Shown in pieces: positions 17,201-26,638 of a DNA stretch of 64,000 bases. A model generated the notes under the pieces. That model worked only from the letters and a program-made list of their open reading frames with translations. It was not told the DNA's origin and ran no database searches. This DNA is from M3007 sp046160625 (GTDB taxonomy: Bacteria; Bacteroidota; Bacteroidia; Chitinophagales; Saprospiraceae), in assembly GCA_046160625.1 (NCBI GenBank), contig JBJXGZ010000082.1, forward strand, positions 1-64,000, read 5' to 3'. Both the position numbers and the translations under genes were made by a program. Positions within the stretch are counted from its first letter, which is position 1; every line of letters begins with the position of its first letter.

Positions 17201-20200
17201 TCACTCCTTCAATCTCCCATTCCGCACCTTATTCACAAACTTCGGGCCTTCCGCAGGATCCACCGGCACGACCTCCAGGGTTTTACCATCAGCCATTTTC
17301 ATCTTGATGTCTTTTCCTTTGAGGGAGTTGAGCAAATCATTGAAACGCGGGCTGCTGGAAGTGATGCTAAGCGCCCCACCCTCGTCGGTGTTTTGATACA
17401 CAAACAAATACCACAGATCGGCAGAAGGCTTGATGTAGATACCCAGGGCATCGTCGCCGGTATTGGGCATTTTGTACTGCACCATGATATTGAGCGATTT
17501 GTTGATGGGCTGCCCGGCTACGCTGATGAGCGGAATTCGGTCTTCGAGGGTGAAGAAGGAGGTATACTCCTTGTTCCATGTTACGGATTGACGGCCCATC
17601 ACAAATGCAAATTTATCGTCCTTTTTAGGCAGCAGTATGGCGTTGAGCCGCGCATTGGACAGGGTTTCTTCCCAATCTTTTTCGTCGCTGACAAATTCAT
17701 GCAACGCGGGCTGGTAGAAAGCCATGTTGGTGTTGTACACCGAAGGTTGTGCATCAAAAGCCGCGGCTTTTATCTCGTTGATCATCATTTCAATCAGTTT
17801 GGCCGGAATGGGCATGTCAAAAGCTGAAATGAATTCGCCTGAGACGTCGAAATAAGTAGAGTCGGTTACGGAATTGTAGTCCGACTTGAGCCTGCCTGCT
17901 GCTTTGATCTTCATCAAATCGAGACCGGAACCGATGTTGAGCGGCCCCTCGGCCTGCACCGTGCCCACGCGATTGTCGAAAACCAGTTTTGAGCCAATCT
18001 CGGTTTTACCCAATACTTTCAGCGAATCGCCAAAGACGAAACGGTCGCTGGTGGGTTCGTATTTATACACGTGCTTGCAGTCAATAATGGCGCGATCCAC
18101 ACGCTGCAGAGCGGGCAGCATGATACGCGGGTACATTTCTCCTGTTTCGCGGGAAAGGTAGAAACCCGTCACCATAGGCATGTCTTCCGGGTCTTTGGCG
18201 AGTTTTATGCGAAAAAGCGGGGCTTTCCGGTCAATTTCGGTTTGCAGCGTGAACCAGTTGGTTTTCGGCAGTTTGTCGGCCACCAACTGGGCATACCCCT
18301 TGAATGTCATGTTTTGGTCGCTCGAATTAAGAACCATGTCGCCTTTGAAAAGGGTTTTTACATCCACTCTGAAGCTGTCTTTTTCCGGGATTTCGGCCGT
18401 AGCAAAGGTTTGAACCCGGCGGTTGGAGGCTACGATGGTCTGATATTTCCCCTGAATGTCGTTGAAGAAAACTTCCTGGTTGTAGCCTGGGATGTTGTAC
18501 TCATAAAAACCTGTGGCTTTGTAAAGTTTTTTACCACCAATATCCACCGTTGCCTTGTTGATGGTGTGGTACTTGCTCACCGTGTCCGCCACGATCTGGG
18601 CGTTGTAGATTGTGCGCATTTGGCCGCCAGCCTGGATATAAATCTCGCTCGTATCGGGGACATTGATGAAAGCATCGGCTGACTTGATCTGTTTCACACC
18701 ACCGATGTAAAGCAGGTTGGTTTTCATATCATACAAGGCCGTTTTTCCCTCAAATGCGAGCGTATCTCTACCTGGGTCAATGGAAACAAATCGGCCAGGT
18801 TTGGCGGCATCCGACTTGAATTTGATCGTCTTGGCCTTCATGTCCCAATTGAACTCGTTCATCGAAGTGCGGTACTGGTTGAGGGGCAAGGTGGTATTGG
18901 CAGTTTCCAAGTTAGCCTTGAACTGACCCCTTTGAGCATCAAAATCCAAATCGCCGTCCACGTTGCGCGAATCGAGGGCAATCCCTTTTTGATCCAGCGA
19001 TTTTATTTCGAGGTTGCCCGTATCTGCGCTGGCTTGGAACGGGCCGTAGGAAATGATTTTAGAGGTCAATTTGCCCTCAGCCCATTCGAACTCGCCCCGG
19101 CTTTTGAGGCCAGACGGAGTAAGTATAAGCGTTCCTTTGAGGGTATAGCCTGGCGCTTTAAAGAGATCAAAAGCCTTTGCCTTGCTTTCCACATACATCG
19201 AATCTTTGAATGGCAGCCAGTTCACCGATACATCCTCGCCTTTAGCCTGCGGCACCTTTACTTTGTTGGCGCGGTCTTCTTCCATAAAGAATTTCTTAGC
19301 AGTTCCTGTGGTCTGCTTGGGTCGGAAAACTAAGTCCTCCGATTCAATATCGGCAGTTAAATACTCCAGTTTGCCTTTGCCTATCAGCCCTTTGTTACTC
19401 AGGTCGAGTGTGCCGATGTAGTTCCCTTTTTTGGTATAGGTTGGATAACCTATGACTGGTGTTTTGTGGATAAAGCCAAAGGATTTATCCTCCTCGCGCA
19501 CAACGATGGTTTCTTTAAAAGGGGGGAAAATGGTGGCGGGAAAAAGTTGACCGTTGAAGTTCAACTTGTCTTTGGTGTATGAATCCAACCCGTTGAAACT
19601 GAATGGGTCGAGCCGGAAATAGAAGGAATCGCGGGTGTACACGCCGCGTTGTGTTGTAGACTGATCGTAGAAAACAAAGGAGTGTTTTTTAGACTGCAAC
19701 GAAGGGAATATGCTCATCTCTTCTTTGCCCGACTTGTTGTTGGGGGCATCCACCAAAAGTGCCCCGCTGAGGTGTTCGATGTTGGAGCTCATGGCATTGG
19801 CAATAGGCTGCCCATGCTTGTCTTCCTCGCCAGTGGGGATGTAAAAATCCAGGTGTTGCACCGAGTCAAAATCCACCTCAAACTTGTCGTACACAAAACT
19901 CATATCGCGGCCTTGAAAGAGGGCCAGGCCTGCATAAAGCCTTCCGCCGAAGCGCATGTCTCGATTTTTAAGGAGTGTAAGCTCGTTCTCGTTGGGGATG
20001 AGGGCTACTTTCTGGCGCTTGCTGAGTTCGAGTTTTTTGACGGAGTAAATTTCGGTTTCTTTGGTTTTTAGATTGAGTTTGGCATTTGAACCTGTGCTCT
20101 CAGAAATAATGTTGATGGCATCAAAGTCCTTTTTCCCCTGGCTAGCCAGCGCGTAGTGTATGCACTTGTCGCGCAGTTCGATCTCGTGCCGATTGAAATA

Positions 20201-21781
20201 ATAGTTGATAAAACCCTCCTCTACCATTTGCGCTAACAAGGACTGAATGCTTGAATAGTCAAAATTAGGGTTTATCTCCATCGCGAACTCGGTATCCTTC
20301 ACGATACGTCCATTGTCGTCCTTATCCTTATCGGTTTTGAGCCAAAGTGCGTAGAGTGTGCTTACCGAATTGTGGCTTGCAAGACCCTGCATTTGTAGGT
20401 ATATGGAGGGATCGTAGTAGTTGCTGCTTTCAAATTCCACTTTTTTGGACACACCTTTCATCCCCGTGTGGCCGCCTATTTCAAGAGAATCGGAATTTAA
20501 GTGCCAGGCTAGTTTGTCCGTGTTCAGGTTCATGTTGTAGAACGAGGAATAAAACGGGTTGCGCGAGGAGCCTTTCTCGCCACGGATCAGTGTGATAATC
20601 TGCTTGGGAATGTCAATACGGAAATCCGCCGCAGGGTGAAAAAGGCTGTCGGAATCCATAAACAGTTTTGCGTCCACATTCTCTGCCACCACACTCACAC
20701 CGCGCCGGATAACGAACAGTTCCGCCTTGCCGTGGAAGACTTTTTCGCGTTTCTTGTTGTACACCGTCATCTGGGCTGGCTCGCTGCTCGTGCCATAACC
20801 GTAAAACGAATTGCCTGCCAGGCGAAAGCCGCCGAGGTATTCAATATTTTCGCCGATGCGATTGATTTTCAAGACTTTTTCAAAGGATTGAAAACGTGGA
20901 AACTGAATATTTCGCAGCGAATCGGCCTTCGTTGAACTTAACTTGGGCTTCACAACCACATTGTTTTCAAAACTCCCTTTGATGCCTTCTTTAAAGTAGA
21001 GCGGGTAAAAAAGCGTGGCAGTATCGCAGCTAAAAAGCGGTTTTTGTGTCTCGACCTTATACTTGGTGAGCAGTGCATAAATGCTCGAATCCATGCCTGC
21101 TTCAGCCCAGGAAACTTTGCCTCCTTCGCCAATCCAAATCTGCTCAAATGGCTTGTAGCGGCCAGAAGTATTGTGAATAGTCACCGAGTCGGTTTTGCGC
21201 GTTCCAATAAGGTCTACGCCCGTACACAGGAGGCTTGGTTCGCGGTCGCTGTACGCAAAGTCGAATTTTCCGCCTTCGATTCTCCAGGTAGCCGAACCAC
21301 CTTCACCGCTCTTCAGGGCGCGTTCTTCCATAAAATCCAGGGAAAACTCCAGCAGCAGGCCGACTGATTTGGTGCGACCTTTTTCCAAGCCTGCCAGCGA
21401 TTCTTCTGCAAAAGCGTGCCATTTGCGGAAAAGTGTGGTGTCAGGGTCATTTTTGGCAGCCACCACAGCGTTAAGGTAGTTTTTAAAATAGGGGAAGGCT
21501 GGCAGGTTTTGATTGCCCATAAGGTTGGCAACCGATACGATCCGCTTCATTTCCCATTCGGGGAACGCGCCTGCTTTGTGTTCTTTTTTGAAAACGGCGA
21601 AAGATTCCTCCATGTCGGGGCGTTTGGAAAGCGTCATGAACTCACCCAATTTGGCTACGAATTCGTTGGTGTTTTCGGGGAATTTTTGGGCGGAAACGCT
21701 TTTTGAGGAGAGTAGGAAAAGGAAAACAAAAAAAAGGGTTCCAAAAGTGCGGGGAAAGGCTGTGGAGTAAACTGGCTGCAT
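17201..21781 (-). CDS. Very large exported protein of unknown function (1526 aa)
   Basis: N-terminal signal peptide (about residues 1-31, FGTLFFVFLFLLSSKSVSAQ). A helical domain (about 35-150) is followed by well over 1000 residues of beta-rich sequence with many short strand-turn repeats. Pieces such as DTLAFEGKTALYDMKTNLLYIGGVKQ recall the beta-jellyroll of LptA/OstA-type proteins. No catalytic motif, transmembrane barrel signature, T9SS sorting domain or lipobox is visible, so it is probably periplasmic or on the inner leaflet of the outer membrane. I do not recognise a named family. It is monocistronic in context. Its stop at 17201 lies 28 nt from the interrupted palindrome. Confidence 0.8.
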   Translation of the reverse strand: MQPVYSTAFPRTFGTLFFVFLFLLSSKSVSAQKFPENTNEFVAKLGEFMTLSKRPDMEESFAVFKKEHKAGAFPEWEMKRIVSVANLMGNQNLPAFPYFKNYLNAVVAAKNDPDTTLFRKWHAFAEESLAGLEKGRTKSVGLLLEFSLDFMEERALKSGEGGSATWRIEGGKFDFAYSDREPSLLCTGVDLIGTRKTDSVTIHNTSGRYKPFEQIWIGEGGKVSWAEAGMDSSIYALLTKYKVETQKPLFSCDTATLFYPLYFKEGIKGSFENNVVVKPKLSSTKADSLRNIQFPRFQSFEKVLKINRIGENIEYLGGFRLAGNSFYGYGTSSEPAQMTVYNKKREKVFHGKAELFVIRRGVSVVAENVDAKLFMDSDSLFHPAADFRIDIPKQIITLIRGEKGSSRNPFYSSFYNMNLNTDKLAWHLNSDSLEIGGHTGMKGVSKKVEFESSNYYDPSIYLQMQGLASHNSVSTLYALWLKTDKDKDDNGRIVKDTEFAMEINPNFDYSSIQSLLAQMVEEGFINYYFNRHEIELRDKCIHYALASQGKKDFDAINIISESTGSNAKLNLKTKETEIYSVKKLELSKRQKVALIPNENELTLLKNRDMRFGGRLYAGLALFQGRDMSFVYDKFEVDFDSVQHLDFYIPTGEEDKHGQPIANAMSSNIEHLSGALLVDAPNNKSGKEEMSIFPSLQSKKHSFVFYDQSTTQRGVYTRDSFYFRLDPFSFNGLDSYTKDKLNFNGQLFPATIFPPFKETIVVREEDKSFGFIHKTPVIGYPTYTKKGNYIGTLDLSNKGLIGKGKLEYLTADIESEDLVFRPKQTTGTAKKFFMEEDRANKVKVPQAKGEDVSVNWLPFKDSMYVESKAKAFDLFKAPGYTLKGTLILTPSGLKSRGEFEWAEGKLTSKIISYGPFQASADTGNLEIKSLDQKGIALDSRNVDGDLDFDAQRGQFKANLETANTTLPLNQYRTSMNEFNWDMKAKTIKFKSDAAKPGRFVSIDPGRDTLAFEGKTALYDMKTNLLYIGGVKQIKSADAFINVPDTSEIYIQAGGQMRTIYNAQIVADTVSKYHTINKATVDIGGKKLYKATGFYEYNIPGYNQEVFFNDIQGKYQTIVASNRRVQTFATAEIPEKDSFRVDVKTLFKGDMVLNSSDQNMTFKGYAQLVADKLPKTNWFTLQTEIDRKAPLFRIKLAKDPEDMPMVTGFYLSRETGEMYPRIMLPALQRVDRAIIDCKHVYKYEPTSDRFVFGDSLKVLGKTEIGSKLVFDNRVGTVQAEGPLNIGSGLDLMKIKAAGRLKSDYNSVTDSTYFDVSGEFISAFDMPIPAKLIEMMINEIKAAAFDAQPSVYNTNMAFYQPALHEFVSDEKDWEETLSNARLNAILLPKKDDKFAFVMGRQSVTWNKEYTSFFTLEDRIPLISVAGQPINKSLNIMVQYKMPNTGDDALGIYIKPSADLWYLFVYQNTDEGGALSITSSSPRFNDLLNSLKGKDIKMKMADGKTLEVVPVDPAEGPKFVNKVRNGRLKE

Positions 21782-21955
21782 GATATACTTAACGATGAAC
21801 GATGAACAGGCTAAACGTTAGAAATTCAAAATATGGTGTGAAGGTAACACGAGGACGAGATTTTGAACGTTGGGAGCAGGGCAATTGCGGATAGTTTCCT
21901 AAAATTGGGCCCCATTTATAACGCGTATTAGTACAAACCCACTGTGAAATTCATC

Positions 21956-22891
21956 ATGAAAAAAAATTTTAGTGCGCTTCTCTTTTTGTTCTTGGTATTT
22001 GTTGCCCAGGCTCAAAACGAATTCGCCTTGGTAGACGCTCATGCACGCAGCATTCAGAAAAGCGACCATCCTACTCCAGAGGCCCTTTCCAAAGCCCTTT
22101 GCAAAGACCTGAAAAATGATCGCGACAAAGCCCGCGCCCTCTTCACCTGGATTGCAGAGAATATAAGTTACGATTTCAAAGCACTTGAAAGAGAGGGTCC
22201 AAAAGCCGATTCGCGAAAGGAATTTGATGACAAGTTGGTCAAACAGGTTTACAAAAAAGGGCGGGGTGTTTGTATGGGCTACGCGCTACTCTACAAAAAA
22301 ATGGCCGACGCAGTAGGGCTGGAATGCGTCTTCATCGAAGGCAATTCAAAAGGCTCCGTGTTTGGCGGTTGGGAGAGCCATGCATGGAACGCTGTGAAAA
22401 TCAAAGGCAAATGGGAACTCCTCGACGTTACCTGGGGTGCTGGTTATACGGATGAAAATGAAAAATTCCAGCAAGTTTTTCAACCGGGCTTTTTCTTCAC
22501 CCTACCACGCGTTTTTGCTCTCAATCATTTTCCTGAAGACGATAAATGGCAACTTTTGGATCAACCCATTGGTAAAAACGAATTTAAGAAACAATCTGCT
22601 TTCTCTTACGCCGACCCGGTGAAGGGCATTACTGACACCGAGCCATTTGGTAGCCCACTCGCCAAAGGAATGGATGGAAAAGTGGAGCTCCGCCTCAAAA
22701 TGCAGCAAGCACCCAGCGTTGTCCAACTCATAATGGGCAATCGTGATCTGAAATTCGAGCGCTTTGAAAAAGACGGATGGCTTACACTGCGATTTGTTCC
22801 TACCAATGGCCGTGAACTCCAGGTGTGGGGCGGCGAAAAAAACCGCAACCGGGTTACTACCACTTTGATAGGCGTTTTTCCGGTGGAATAA
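21956..22891 (+). CDS. Exported transglutaminase-like (cysteine peptidase fold) protein
   Basis: A 311-aa protein. Signal peptide MKKNFSALLFLFLVFVAQAQ. The transglutaminase-like core spans about residues 55-170: the conserved lead RDKARALFTWIAENISYDF, the Cys in GRGVCMGYALLYKKMADAVG, the His in GGWESHAWNAVKI and the Asp in WELLDVTWGAG, forming a complete Cys-His-Asp triad. The C-terminal third is beta-rich and of unknown role. Proteins of this type in Bacteroidota are thought to act on periplasmic peptides or cross-links; the substrate is not evident. A GTG 12 nt upstream is in frame, but ATG 21956 starts the signal peptide. A hairpin lies 8 nt after the stop. Confidence 0.88.
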   Translation: MKKNFSALLFLFLVFVAQAQNEFALVDAHARSIQKSDHPTPEALSKALCKDLKNDRDKARALFTWIAENISYDFKALEREGPKADSRKEFDDKLVKQVYKKGRGVCMGYALLYKKMADAVGLECVFIEGNSKGSVFGGWESHAWNAVKIKGKWELLDVTWGAGYTDENEKFQQVFQPGFFFTLPRVFALNHFPEDDKWQLLDQPIGKNEFKKQSAFSYADPVKGITDTEPFGSPLAKGMDGKVELRLKMQQAPSVVQLIMGNRDLKFERFEKDGWLTLRFVPTNGRELQVWGGEKNRNRVTTTLIGVFPVE

Positions 22892-22899
22892 GAGACTCT

Positions 22900-22932
22900 A
22901 CGTTTACTAAACCTTGGAGGTTTAGTAAACGT
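22900..22932. repeat. Perfect hairpin, ACGTTTACTAAACC family
   Basis: ACGTTTACTAAACCT, loop TGG, AGGTTTAGTAAACGT: 15-bp perfect arms, 8 nt after the transglutaminase stop. A second copy with a different loop lies at 59438-59470, also just after a stop codon. No T-run follows. Confidence 0.9.
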
Positions 22933-23002
22933 AACCCCACCAACTGGTGTGAGGTTTCCGAATAGCCTCTAAGCCTGCAAGCAATTTTGTGGTACTTGTC
23001 CT

Positions 23003-23010
23003 TACTTTTG
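23003..23010 (+). promoter_or_regulatory. Putative -7 box of the PKD-protein gene
   Basis: TACTTTTG matches TAnnTTTG and lies 24 nt before the start codon at 23035. A TTTTG upstream at 22985-22989 is closer than the usual -33 spacing. Confidence 0.5.
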
Positions 23011-23034
23011 ACCAAATTTTCCAAACCGAATACT

Positions 23035-25614
23035 ATGAAAAAACAATTCCTTTTCCTCCCCATTTTATGCTCGTTCCTTTCCCTCCAAGTCCATGCCCAA
23101 ATCTCTGGAATCATAAATCGCTACACAGCGGTCTCTGCCATTGACTCCTGCGCTGGCAGGCTGACTGTGGGCGACACTACAGGATTTCGCGTGGGAGATT
23201 TAGTTCTCTTGATCCAGATGCAAGGTGCTGCAATCATGACAGGCAACAACAGTTCCTATGGAAATGTAGCAGCATTGAATTCAGCCGGATTCCACGAACG
23301 CGCTATCATTGACTCTGTAGGAACAAACACTGTTTTTGTAAAAAACCGCTTCGTTCATCCATACAACCCCTCCGGCAAAGTCCAGCTGGTAAGCATTCCA
23401 CAATTCAGCAATGCCGTAGTGTCGGATACACTCCGCGCCAAACCCTGGGATGGCAACACTGGAGGTGTTTTGGCGCTCGATGTTTCCAATACGCTGACAC
23501 TCAATGCGCCCATCATTGCCAGTGGCATTGGTTTCCGAGGCGGAGCAGATTACATCGCCACCAGCAATATGTGCAACATACTCAACCCAATTACAGGTTA
23601 TGTTTTTGGCCTTGGCAATTGGCGGGGCGCCTACAAAGGTGAAGGCATTGCCATTTTGACCCCTGGCCTTGAACTTGGTCGTGGCCCACAAGCCAACGGT
23701 GGCGGCGGCGGCAATGACCACAACGCAGGCGGCGGCGGCGGCGGCAACATTTCCAATGGTGGCGACGGCGGCAACAATGCTGATCCAAGCCCTACGGGTT
23801 GCAACGGATATTTCCCAGGCTTAGCAGGTAAAGCGATTAGCGCCAATGCCGACCGGATTTTCATGGGAGGAGGGGGAGGAGCCGGGCACGCAAACAATTT
23901 ACTCAAAAGTAAGGGTGGCCAAGGAGGCGGTATTGTTCTGGTCAAAGCAGGGGCTATCAACGGCGCTTCCCCAGCGATTTATGCCAAAGGCGGCGATGCT
24001 GGCAACAGCTTTGACGACGGAGCAGGTGGAGGTGGCGCGGGCGGAACCATTCGACTCGAACTCAGTTCTCCCAATCCCAGCCTTGTGCTCAACGCCAACG
24101 GCGGGCGTGGCGGCAGCGCAGACAACAATAACGTTGACCGTTGCATGGGCCCTGGAGGTGGCGGCGCAGGCGGGCGCATCCTGACCAATGCCTTGCCTGG
24201 CCTTTTCAGCGTCGCAGGTGGTATTCCAGGTATCACATACAACTCGACTGTGGGCTGCAACAACTCCAACAACACCTCAGAGCCAGGTACATCAGGCGAA
24301 ATCCAACCGCTTTCCATACTGCCCCAAGGTACGATCGAAAACTTCGCGCCTGTGGTACTGAGCGCTCCTATATCCGTCTCCGTTTGCCCTGGTGAAAATG
24401 CAATTTTCAGTGTCACTACCAACGACGGTGATTGGGATTTCCAATGGCAACTGAATGCCGGAGCGATCTGGCAGGACATCATAGCTGGCAGCAATTATGT
24501 TGGCTTTCAATCCGATAGCCTGATTGTACAAAACCCCGGTTTGGCCCACAACGGCCTGATGTTCAGATGCAGGGTAATACGGGCAGGATGTTCTGCGACG
24601 ATTTCAGGAACGGCAACATTGAACATATTACCCCTGCCAACAGTCGGCTTCACAATTACCATGAACGGGGCGACCGCTACTTTCAACAACCTTTCCACGA
24701 ACGCCAATTCGTTTTTTTGGACTTTTGGTGATGGGGCAACTTCGAGCCTTACAAACCCGGCACACACCTACACCACAGAAGGCAATTTCATCGTAACGCT
24801 CAGTGCCTGGAATCAATGTGATACGATGGTGTCGCAGCAAACAGTCAGCGTATTTCTACCGCCGACGGCAGGATTTTCGGTGCCCGCCACGATTATTGGC
24901 TGTGGCACGGCACAGATTAATTTTCAAAACCAGTCTTCAGCCAATGTAGTATCGTTCGCATGGTCATTCCCGGGCGGCACACCGAGCAGTTCAAGCTTGC
25001 AAAACCCGAGCATTTCCTACTCCGTTTCCGGGGTTTATACTGCCAGACTCATTGTTACAAATACTGTGGGCAAAGACACTTTGGACAAAAGCTTCGAGGT
25101 TGAAATCTTTGACCTGCCAGAAGCAGATTTTAGTTGGCAAACCCTGCCAGGCGGGCTGGTGCAATTCACCAATTTAAGTCAAAACGGTGAGACCTACACC
25201 TGGGATTTCGGGGATGGCAGCCCGCAGCAAAACGGCTTCAACATTCAACACGACTATTCAACGAGCGGCACCTACGTGGTAACGCTCATTGTGAGCAGTC
25301 CTTGCGGAGTATCCCTGATCCAGCATGATGTGGTGGTGCAGGTAGTTGGGACAAATGAAGTGCAACGACTGAGAACCCTTAACCTTTTCCCCAATCCCGC
25401 CAGCAGTTGGCTGATGCTCGATTGGAGCGAAACAGGCTCACAACCCATTGAAATTCAAATGTTTGATTCCTCTGGAAGATTAGTTTTCTTAACTAAAAAT
25501 CCACCTGGCCAAACTTTGAAAATATCGTTAAATGAGCTTAGGGTTGGTCTTTTCCAAATACTGGTTGCGTTTGAAGGTGGCACAGTTTCGCGGGCGGTGG
25601 TAAAGGCAATGTAG
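23035..25614 (+). CDS. Secreted Gly-rich, three-PKD-domain T9SS cargo protein
   Basis: An 859-aa protein. Signal peptide (MKKQFLFLPILCSFLSLQVHAQ). An N-terminal beta-rich region (about 25-190) precedes a glycine-rich segment (about 220-390) with several GGGGG clusters, like the filamentous or adhesin linkers of this phylum. An Ig-like domain with two Cys follows (about 440-545). Three PKD domains span about 548-790, shown by FFWTFGDG, FAWSFPGG and YTWDFGDG. A T9SS type-A sorting domain covers the last about 75 residues (LNLFPNPASSWLMLDW ... IQMFDSSGRL). It is probably a cell-surface or matrix protein exported by the PorP/PorE-linked T9SS. ATG 23035 begins the signal peptide, just after a promoter box. 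Confidence 0.9.
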   Translation: MKKQFLFLPILCSFLSLQVHAQISGIINRYTAVSAIDSCAGRLTVGDTTGFRVGDLVLLIQMQGAAIMTGNNSSYGNVAALNSAGFHERAIIDSVGTNTVFVKNRFVHPYNPSGKVQLVSIPQFSNAVVSDTLRAKPWDGNTGGVLALDVSNTLTLNAPIIASGIGFRGGADYIATSNMCNILNPITGYVFGLGNWRGAYKGEGIAILTPGLELGRGPQANGGGGGNDHNAGGGGGGNISNGGDGGNNADPSPTGCNGYFPGLAGKAISANADRIFMGGGGGAGHANNLLKSKGGQGGGIVLVKAGAINGASPAIYAKGGDAGNSFDDGAGGGGAGGTIRLELSSPNPSLVLNANGGRGGSADNNNVDRCMGPGGGGAGGRILTNALPGLFSVAGGIPGITYNSTVGCNNSNNTSEPGTSGEIQPLSILPQGTIENFAPVVLSAPISVSVCPGENAIFSVTTNDGDWDFQWQLNAGAIWQDIIAGSNYVGFQSDSLIVQNPGLAHNGLMFRCRVIRAGCSATISGTATLNILPLPTVGFTITMNGATATFNNLSTNANSFFWTFGDGATSSLTNPAHTYTTEGNFIVTLSAWNQCDTMVSQQTVSVFLPPTAGFSVPATIIGCGTAQINFQNQSSANVVSFAWSFPGGTPSSSSLQNPSISYSVSGVYTARLIVTNTVGKDTLDKSFEVEIFDLPEADFSWQTLPGGLVQFTNLSQNGETYTWDFGDGSPQQNGFNIQHDYSTSGTYVVTLIVSSPCGVSLIQHDVVVQVVGTNEVQRLRTLNLFPNPASSWLMLDWSETGSQPIEIQMFDSSGRLVFLTKNPPGQTLKISLNELRVGLFQILVAFEGGTVSRAVVKAM

Positions 25615-25750
25615 ATTTCTCCTCAATTTCCGGGAAGCTACTCCCCCTCAAATGGTGATTTTTTATAAATCACCCCTTTCCGGGTTATTTACCCCGACTG
25701 CTTCGCTGACTTTTGTACTTTAATAATCATTATTAATAAATCCTCCCACT

Positions 25751-26638
25751 ATGAAGCAGCAACCATTTTTTCTTTCATCCTTGTTGATCGTTCATTCGTT
25801 CAACTTAATTGCCCAGCCCAATAAATATGAGGGCCTTTTTGGAAGATCGAGAGACCAGGCACATGAAATCAGAAGAGAAAGCAACTACCGTGATTCACCC
25901 AATGGCGAAGTCAATATTTACGCCGTTGTGGTCGGTGTGGGTCAGTACACGGCCATGCACCCGCTCCGTTATACCGGCGACGATGCCCGTCTTTTCTACA
26001 ACCACCTGCAAAGCGTGCAAGGCGGCGCGCTTCCTGAGAGCCAAATAGTGCTCCTTTTGGAAGAAGACGCCACACGCCGCAACATTAGTCAGGCACTGCG
26101 CCTAATGTCGCAACGGGCCGACGCGAACGACGTGATCATCTTCTACTTTAGCGGCCACGGGCTTAGCAGATCCTTTCTGCCCATAGACTATGATGGTTTC
26201 CAAAACCAACTCGGCCACGAAGAGGTGTTTCGAATCCTTCAGAAAAGCCGGGCACAGCACAAGCTTTGCATTGCCGATGCATGCCACAGTGGCGCGCTGG
26301 ATTACACCGCTGATTTGGCAAGCAAGGGATATGTTTCTTCTTCCACAAGTACAATATATCAGGAATATTCCCAAGCCCATAGCGGCATTGCATTGCTGAT
26401 GTCTTCAAGTGCCGGAGAAGCCTCGCTCGAAGATCGTTCGCTCCGCCAAGGGGTATTTACCCACTTCCTGTTGCGCGGGATGAGCGGGACAGCCGACTAC
26501 AACTTTGACGGCGTTGTGAACATCAAAGAGCTGTTCCACTATGTTTCTCACAATGTGAAGGAATACACGTATGGAGCACAATCCCCTTGGCTTACAGGCG
26601 ATTACGACGATGATATGCCCGTGTCCATCGGAGAGTAA
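25751..26638 (+). CDS. Exported caspase-family (C14) protease
   Basis: A 295-aa protein. An N-terminal signal peptide or anchor spans residues 1-21 (FFLSSLLIVHSFNLIAQ). The caspase-like p20 domain covers about residues 54-200: IYAVVVGVGQY, the catalytic His in FYFSGHG (about H136) and the catalytic Cys in IADACHSG (about C178). Both residues of the dyad are present. Near the C-terminus DYNFDGVVNIKEL looks like a calcium-binding EF-hand/dockerin loop, which fits the calcium dependence known for metacaspases. Prokaryotic caspase homologues cleave after basic or acidic residues and serve in signalling, cell death or protein maturation. Its 3' end overlaps the convergent GSCFA gene by 37 bp. Confidence 0.88.
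   Translation: MKQQPFFLSSLLIVHSFNLIAQPNKYEGLFGRSRDQAHEIRRESNYRDSPNGEVNIYAVVVGVGQYTAMHPLRYTGDDARLFYNHLQSVQGGALPESQIVLLLEEDATRRNISQALRLMSQRADANDVIIFYFSGHGLSRSFLPIDYDGFQNQLGHEEVFRILQKSRAQHKLCIADACHSGALDYTADLASKGYVSSSTSTIYQEYSQAHSGIALLMSSSAGEASLEDRSLRQGVFTHFLLRGMSGTADYNFDGVVNIKELFHYVSHNVKEYTYGAQSPWLTGDYDDDMPVSIGE

Noticed and set aside
22900..22932. Classical rho-independent terminator
   Set aside because: The stem is AT-rich with no T-run, and the same arms recur at 59438-59470, so it is listed as a dispersed repeat instead.
23597..24494. Minus-strand Pro-rich frames opposite the PKD protein
   Set aside because: They are the antisense of the glycine-rich GGC/GGT codons.
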